Of a DNA stretch of 10,665 nucleotides, positions 7,470 to 10,665 are shown piece after piece. The first letter of the stretch is position 1, and each line of letters starts with the position of its first letter. The DNA comes from Deltaproteobacteria bacterium (GTDB lineage Bacteria > Desulfobacterota > Syntrophobacteria > BM002), in the NCBI GenBank assembly GCA_020350905.1, contig CP070843.1, positions 2,018,015 to 2,028,679 of the forward strand, given 5' to 3'. The notes beneath the pieces are model-generated. The model worked only from the letters and a program-made list of their open reading frames with translations. It was not told where the DNA came from and searched no databases. The position numbers were made by a program, and so were the translations under genes.

Positions 7470-7514
7470 CCGGATATTGCACGGTCTCGCTGCAGCAATT
7501 CGTGAAATATCCGG
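7470..7514 (+). repeat. Long stem-loop in the leader of the methionine aminopeptidase gene
   Basis: CCGGATATT (7470-7478) pairs perfectly with AATATCCGG (7506-7514). After one G-A mismatch, CACG (7480-7483) pairs with CGTG (7501-7504). The 17-base loop contains the small palindrome GCTGCAGC. It ends 70 bases before the ATG at 7585 and has no T-run, so it resembles a structured 5' leader or palindromic element more than a terminator. Confidence 0.6.
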
Positions 7515-7584
7515 ACGAGACAAACGATTTCAGAGCTCTTTTGTGACCTGTAGAATCGGCAGCTGGAGCTCCACAGAGGAATCT

Positions 7585-8463
7585 ATGGCGAAGAAAATGG
7601 GAAGAAACGACCCTTGCCCTTGTGGAAGTGGGCTGAAATACAAGAAATGTTGCTTGGAGAAAAGTAATATCCAGCAGCAAAGCGTCAAAAAAATGTACGC
7701 CCAGAAATACAATATTAGGCTCAAAGAAAAAGGAGATATTCAAAAGATAAAACGGGCTGGTCGATTAGTGCTTAAGACACTTGATTTGGTGGAAGCACAG
7801 ATGAAACCAGGCATCACAACTGATGAGATCAACACCTTTGTACATGAATTTACCATGAAAAATGGTGCTACCCCCGCACCGCTGAACTATAGGGGATTTC
7901 CCAAATCTGTTTGTGTTTCCGTAAATGAAGAAATCTGTCATGGGATCCCGGGAGAAAGAATTTTACAGGACGGAGACATCGCAAATGTGGATGTGACTTC
8001 CATCTTGAACGGATATTATGCCGATGTCAACAAGACCTTTTTTGTAGGCAGCCCCAGTCCAGAGGCCAAGAAAATAGTCAAGGTGGCGCGTGAGAGTCTC
8101 AAGGTGGCTTTGGCCATGGTGAGGCCTGGAAATACTGTAGGGGATATTGGCTGGGCCATTCAAAAATATGCAGAAGGGGAAGGTTGTTCGGTGGTGGAGG
8201 AATTTACGGGTCATGGAATAGGTTTTGCTTTTCATGAACCCCCGCAGGTGCCACATTTCGGCAGAAAGGGGGAAGGTATTCGCTTGGTTCCTGGGATGGT
8301 CTTCACCGTTGAGCCCATGGTCAATCTGGGAAGCAAGGAGCTCCGTATTTTGGCTGACAACTGGACGGCGGTAACGAAAGACGGTTCGCTTTCTGCTCAG
8401 TTTGAGCAAACTGTACTTGTTACCGACAATGGTTACGAAAGCTTGACGCCATTCGATTTGTAG
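7585..8463 (+). CDS. map: Type I methionine aminopeptidase with N-terminal SEC-C zinc motif
   Basis: It removes the initiator methionine from nascent proteins. The 292-residue protein begins with a SEC-C motif, C11-x-C13-x8-C22-C23, which binds zinc and in other proteins mediates protein or ribosome contacts. The catalytic pita-bread domain (about 45-290) has all five metal ligands, by alignment to E. coli enzyme residues D97, D108, H171, E204 and E235: D136, D147, H210 (in TGHGIG), E243 (in TVEPM) and E274 (in QFEQTV). The conserved H119 is also present. The ATG at 7585 has AGAGGA just upstream and places GRNDPCPCGSG at the very N-terminus, as usual for this form; the frame is open back to 7438 but lacks homology-like sequence there. 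An O-methyltransferase gene follows on the same strand after 98 bases. It is not next to secY/infA, where many bacteria keep map, so a second map copy elsewhere is possible. Confidence 0.93.
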   Translation: MAKKMGRNDPCPCGSGLKYKKCCLEKSNIQQQSVKKMYAQKYNIRLKEKGDIQKIKRAGRLVLKTLDLVEAQMKPGITTDEINTFVHEFTMKNGATPAPLNYRGFPKSVCVSVNEEICHGIPGERILQDGDIANVDVTSILNGYYADVNKTFFVGSPSPEAKKIVKVARESLKVALAMVRPGNTVGDIGWAIQKYAEGEGCSVVEEFTGHGIGFAFHEPPQVPHFGRKGEGIRLVPGMVFTVEPMVNLGSKELRILADNWTAVTKDGSLSAQFEQTVLVTDNGYESLTPFDL

Positions 8464-8508
8464 CCATTCTCCTGTCTAGCCGTTCGCAAAATTAACAACC
8501 ACCAGAAA

Positions 8509-8536
8509 TCCGAAAACTGAGCTTGATGTTTTCGGA
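8509..8536 (+). repeat. Hairpin between methionine aminopeptidase and O-methyltransferase genes
   Basis: A perfect nine-bp stem, TCCGAAAAC (8509-8517) with GTTTTCGGA (8528-8536), closes a ten-base loop. It ends 12 bases before the Shine-Dalgarno of the methyltransferase gene. No U-tract follows, so it may influence processing or translation of a shared transcript rather than end it. Confidence 0.5.
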
Positions 8537-8561
8537 GCCTAAAGCAACGAGGTGAACGGTA

Positions 8562-9179
8562 ATGCCCGACATGATACCTGATGCAGAAACATACTTTCGA
8601 GGCTTCCTACCACCCAGAGACGAGTTGCTCATGGAACTCGAACAGGAGGCGCAACAGCAGCACATTCCCATAGTTGGTCCGGTAGTGGGTGAGTTCCTAT
8701 ACATCCTTGCTAAAGCCATGAGTTGCATGGCTATCCTGGAGCTGGGTACGGCCACAGGATATTCGACCATCTACCTGGCTGGAGGAATCAGTAATCCGGG
8801 GGGAATACTGACTACCATTGAACGTGATGAGGCCATGGCAGCCAGAGCCAGAGAAAACATTTCCAAGGCTGGGTTTGCGGATCGGGTTGAGGTCAGGGTG
8901 GGGGAGGTCTCGGAAGTTTTAGAGACACTAGAGGGTCCCTATGATCTTATCTTCATGGATATTGAAAAGGAAGATTACCAGAAAGCTCTATCGGGGTGCC
9001 ATTCACTGCTCAGACTGGGCGGTCTTCTGGTTGTTGACAATGTTGCCTTCTTGGGAGCTCGTGAGTTCAACCGAACAATTTTCACCGACAATCATTGGCG
9101 CTGCATACATTTGTACTCTTTCCTGCCCAACCATTCACCAGAAAATGACGGACTAACGTTGGCTGTTCGGATTGAGTGA
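8562..9179 (+). CDS. SAM-dependent, metal-dependent O-methyltransferase (COMT/CCoAOMT-like)
   Basis: Class I methyltransferase of 205 residues, the usual length of bacterial O-methyltransferase family 3. Motif I is ILELGTATG (58-66); E87 should bind the SAM ribose. By comparison with catechol O-methyltransferase (D141, K144, D169, N170), the metal site is D133, D159 and N160, and K136 is in the place of the catalytic lysine. These point to divalent-metal-dependent methylation of a hydroxyl on a catechol-like small molecule or, as in the TrmR relatives, 5-hydroxyuridine in tRNA. The sequence cannot separate these options. The start is well supported by GAGGTGA (8549-8555), six bases before the ATG. 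It follows the methionine aminopeptidase gene by 98 bases on the same strand and may share its transcript. Confidence 0.87.
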   Translation: MPDMIPDAETYFRGFLPPRDELLMELEQEAQQQHIPIVGPVVGEFLYILAKAMSCMAILELGTATGYSTIYLAGGISNPGGILTTIERDEAMAARARENISKAGFADRVEVRVGEVSEVLETLEGPYDLIFMDIEKEDYQKALSGCHSLLRLGGLLVVDNVAFLGAREFNRTIFTDNHWRCIHLYSFLPNHSPENDGLTLAVRIE

Positions 9180-9816
9180 CCATACCCCGCTGCTGGTCAC
9201 AGTGAAAAGTATTCCTATCACAAGAATAGTTTTATGTTGACACTGTCACTTGATCGGTTTTAAGCTAGTATTAGACTGTCTTTTTTGACCACCGCCAGCT
9301 TGTGGGAGATTCGCAAATGTTATGCAAAATGGGCCCATAGCGCTTCCAACAGAGCACCATCCGATCTGTTGGAAGCTCAAGTTATAAAATCGCACCGCGA
9401 TTTTATATGACGTCCGCCGCTGGCGGACTCGAAAAAGGAAATTCCTATACGATCAAGTTATCAGACCCTTGGAGCTGGAATGTTTGCTTAAGCCTCAGGT
9501 AACGTAGCCGCACCACTACCCTCTACTCCCCGTGCTTCATGCCGCCCCCGGTCACCTCGGAATTCTGAGCAATACATCTTCCTTCACTGATTTCTCCCTT
9601 TCTTTTGCGGCACTGGTTGAGCCACCACCACCGTACGACCACACGTGCGCAGCGTGAAATACATCTGGCCTAGAAAGAGGCTGCCAAGGAGGTTACAATT
9701 TTTCTAGCCCGGTCTGTTGAGGTGGGAAAGTTTTTTAAGACCGAACAATTGACTCGGCAAATTTTTGCTCTTGGGGAATGTCCTGCTTTGACCTTGAGGA
9801 CAGAGAGGGGGGGACC
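9180..9816. other. Long non-coding interval with clustered inverted repeats
   Basis: No protein-like frame is visible in these 637 bases. A possible -35 TTGACA at 9237-9242 lies within the small palindrome TGACACTGTCA (9238-9248), but no -10 is correctly spaced. Inverted repeats cluster at 9342-9446. After that, 9450-9700 shows nothing recognisable. The G-run AGGGGGGG at 9806-9813 serves as ribosome-binding site of the next gene. Confidence 0.5.
9342..9446. repeat. Four consecutive inverted repeats (composite palindromic element)
   Basis: In order: GCTTCCAACAGA/TCTGTTGGAAGC (9342-9353 and 9365-9376, 11-base loop); TATAAAATCGC/GCGATTTTATA (9383-9393 and 9397-9407, loop ACC); GTCCGCC/GGCGGAC (9412-9418 and 9422-9428, loop GCT); and the short AGGAAATTCCT (9436-9446). 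The first three are perfect and separated by only four to six bases. This could be a folded RNA or an extragenic palindrome cluster. Confidence 0.65.
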
Positions 9817-10311
9817 ATGTTTATCCAGCAGACAGATCTATTTCGAGGAATGGATAAGGATTTCATCAAAAAAACATATGACCTCACAGTAAAGCAATCT
9901 TTTGAAGAAGGAGAAGTTCTTTTTGGTGAAGGGGATCAGGCCAGCCATTTCTATATTCTACTAAAAGGACGCATTAGGCTGGGCACTCGAGATACTGGGC
10001 AGGTGGTTCACACAGTCAGTCGCCCGGGCGAAGCTTTCGGCTGGTCAAGCCTTGTCGGTCGCGATATGTACTCCGCCTCCGCAGAGTGTCTACAACCCAC
10101 AACGCTGCTCAAAATAGATAGAGAGGATTTCCAGGAGATCTTAGAAAAAGATCCAAAGAATGGTCTTTCTTTCTTTAGACGACTGGCAGGGGCTCTTGGC
10201 GAGAGGCTGATCAATAGCTATGGTTCGCTCGGCTTAGCGCAGACCAGCGAAGAGCACCGCACCTATGGAAGTTCCTTGACCTTGCAACAATCTGGCAGCG
10301 AAATTACCTAA
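9817..10311 (+). CDS. Stand-alone cyclic-nucleotide-binding-like domain protein
   Basis: Protein of 164 residues consisting of one CRP-type beta-roll (about 5-118) and a short polar C-terminal tail. FEEGEVLFGEGDQASHFYIL and the LLKGRIRL strand fit the cNMP fold. The phosphate-binding cassette is degenerate: F74-G75-W76-S77-S78 replaces the usual F-G-E, and the later R-(S/T)-A is replaced by Y-S-A. The glutamate and arginine that hold cAMP or cGMP are therefore missing, so it may bind another ligand or none. There is no HTH or catalytic domain; it may be a regulatory partner for another protein. I chose the ATG at 9817 because AGGGGGGG lies just upstream and the domain begins there; an ATG at 9778 would add 13 residues but has no well-spaced ribosome site. 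Confidence 0.8.
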   Translation: MFIQQTDLFRGMDKDFIKKTYDLTVKQSFEEGEVLFGEGDQASHFYILLKGRIRLGTRDTGQVVHTVSRPGEAFGWSSLVGRDMYSASAECLQPTTLLKIDREDFQEILEKDPKNGLSFFRRLAGALGERLINSYGSLGLAQTSEEHRTYGSSLTLQQSGSEIT

Positions 10312-10320
10312 AGAGGCATC

Positions 10321-10381
10321 GGGGACGCTCATGCGATTATGCGTTTTTTGTCAAAAAACGCATAATCGCATGAGCGTCCCC
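10321..10381. repeat. 30-bp perfect palindrome with one-base centre
   Basis: Arms 10321-10350 and 10352-10381 are exact reverse complements around a single T at 10351. The ends are GGGGACGCTC and GAGCGTCCCC, and the centre is CGTTTTTTG-T-CAAAAAACG. Outside it, AAAGAG (10310-10315) can pair with CTCTTT (10382-10387). It begins nine bases after the stop of the cNMP gene. Its length and perfection exceed an ordinary terminator; a palindromic mobile element (REP or MITE type) is the alternative. Confidence 0.85.
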
Positions 10382-10387
10382 CTCTTT

Positions 10388-10419
10388 AAAAAAAGGACTT
10401 GCCATCGTTAGCCAAGTCC
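10388..10419 (-). terminator. Intrinsic terminator downstream of the tRNA-Phe 3' end
   Basis: On the minus strand, GGACTTG (10419-10413) pairs with CAAGTCC (10401-10395) around an 11-base loop and is followed directly by seven Ts (10394-10388). This is a classic Rho-independent terminator, placed 28 bases beyond the CCA of the minus-strand tRNA fragment. It is thus likely the original terminator of that tRNA gene. Confidence 0.75.
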
Positions 10420-10446
10420 CCCAAACAGGTAAATAGAAATAAATTT

Positions 10447-10494
<48 letters not shown>

Positions 10495-10665
10495 CGTAGT
10501 CTACAGAAATACCTATATATTTCGAATAGTTAGATTAATTAGCATGATTTTTCGTCTTATTCTTACCACCACTCTGTCTTCCAATCCATATCTATAACCT
10601 ATTGTAATCACAGCACAAGTAAATAATAAGATCTTATTATTAAAAATATTGCTGTAGTTACATAA
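10495..10665. mobile_element. Probable end of an integrated element beyond the tRNA-Phe fragment
   Basis: From the tRNA break to the window edge the DNA is about 27% GC (45 of 165 bases from 10501), clearly lower than the neighbouring genes. It contains no gene. It holds a 20-bp perfect palindrome at 10622-10641. The abrupt switch at a tRNA 3' fragment is what the edge of a genomic island looks like. No integrase is visible, so this rests on the junction and composition only. Confidence 0.45.

Larger units (their letters stand above)
7099..7584. other. Divergent intergenic region between FHA-cNMP-PilZ and methionine aminopeptidase genes
   Basis: This 486-base interval holds promoter signals for two divergent genes and a strong stem-loop at 7470-7514. 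A weak sigma-70 candidate for the rightward gene is TTGTAG (7350-7355), 18 bases, TATATT (7374-7379); only the -10 is good. The motif ACCACAGAGGGCACAAAG at 7307-7324 looks like a decayed short repeat. Open frames extending both genes into it lack protein-like composition. Confidence 0.5.

Noticed and set aside
9234..9263. Nine-codon open frame starting ATGTTGACACTG
   Set aside because: It has no ribosome-binding site and is short enough to be chance.
9608..9622. Sigma-54 promoter before the lone cNMP gene
   Set aside because: GG-N10-GC is present (CGGCAC then GAGC), but the -12 element is poor and it lies about 200 bases from the start codon.

Overview
The window looks like a stretch of bacterial chromosome from a Gram-negative, signalling-rich lineage. 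Desulfobacterota (former Deltaproteobacteria) is my best guess. The hints are a fused ADP-forming acyl-CoA synthetase, an HTH-AbrB regulator, a SEC-C methionine aminopeptidase, FHA/cNMP/PilZ signalling proteins and a sigma-54-like promoter. No 16S or other taxonomic marker is present, so this is inference. Coding DNA is of balanced GC until about 10.5 kb; the last 165 bases are only about 27% GC.

Layout. 147-2240 (+) is an acyl-CoA synthetase (NDP-forming). 2365-2721 (-) is a small AbrB-like regulator whose sigma-70 promoter is visible at 2825-2852. 2992-3804 (+) is a coiled-coil/SH3b lipoprotein. 3823-5598 (-) is a membrane sensor diguanylate cyclase. 5881-7098 (-) is a rare FHA + cyclic-nucleotide-binding + PilZ protein. 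7585-8463 (+) is methionine aminopeptidase with a zinc-binding SEC-C extension. 8562-9179 (+) is a SAM-dependent O-methyltransferase. 9817-10311 (+) is a lone cNMP-like domain with a degenerate ligand pocket. The right edge holds a 30-bp perfect palindrome, a minus-strand intrinsic terminator, and the 3' part only of a tRNA-Phe gene that runs straight into AT-rich DNA.

How it fits together. The most coherent group is the minus-strand pair at 7098-3823: a c-di-GMP synthase with an intact product-inhibition site lies just downstream of a protein that could read c-di-GMP (PilZ), a cyclic nucleotide and phosphothreonine (FHA). Methionine aminopeptidase and the O-methyltransferase are codirectional and may be co-transcribed. 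The tRNA-Phe fragment, with its native terminator on the left and foreign-looking DNA on the right, is best read as one end of an integrated element whose body lies beyond the window.

Non-coding stretches are unusually rich in inverted repeats: 5633-5854, 7470-7514, 9342-9446 and 10321-10381. I found no CRISPR array, no rRNA, no complete tRNA and no transposase or integrase gene. Bases 1-146 show nothing recognisable apart from the ribosome-binding site of the first gene.
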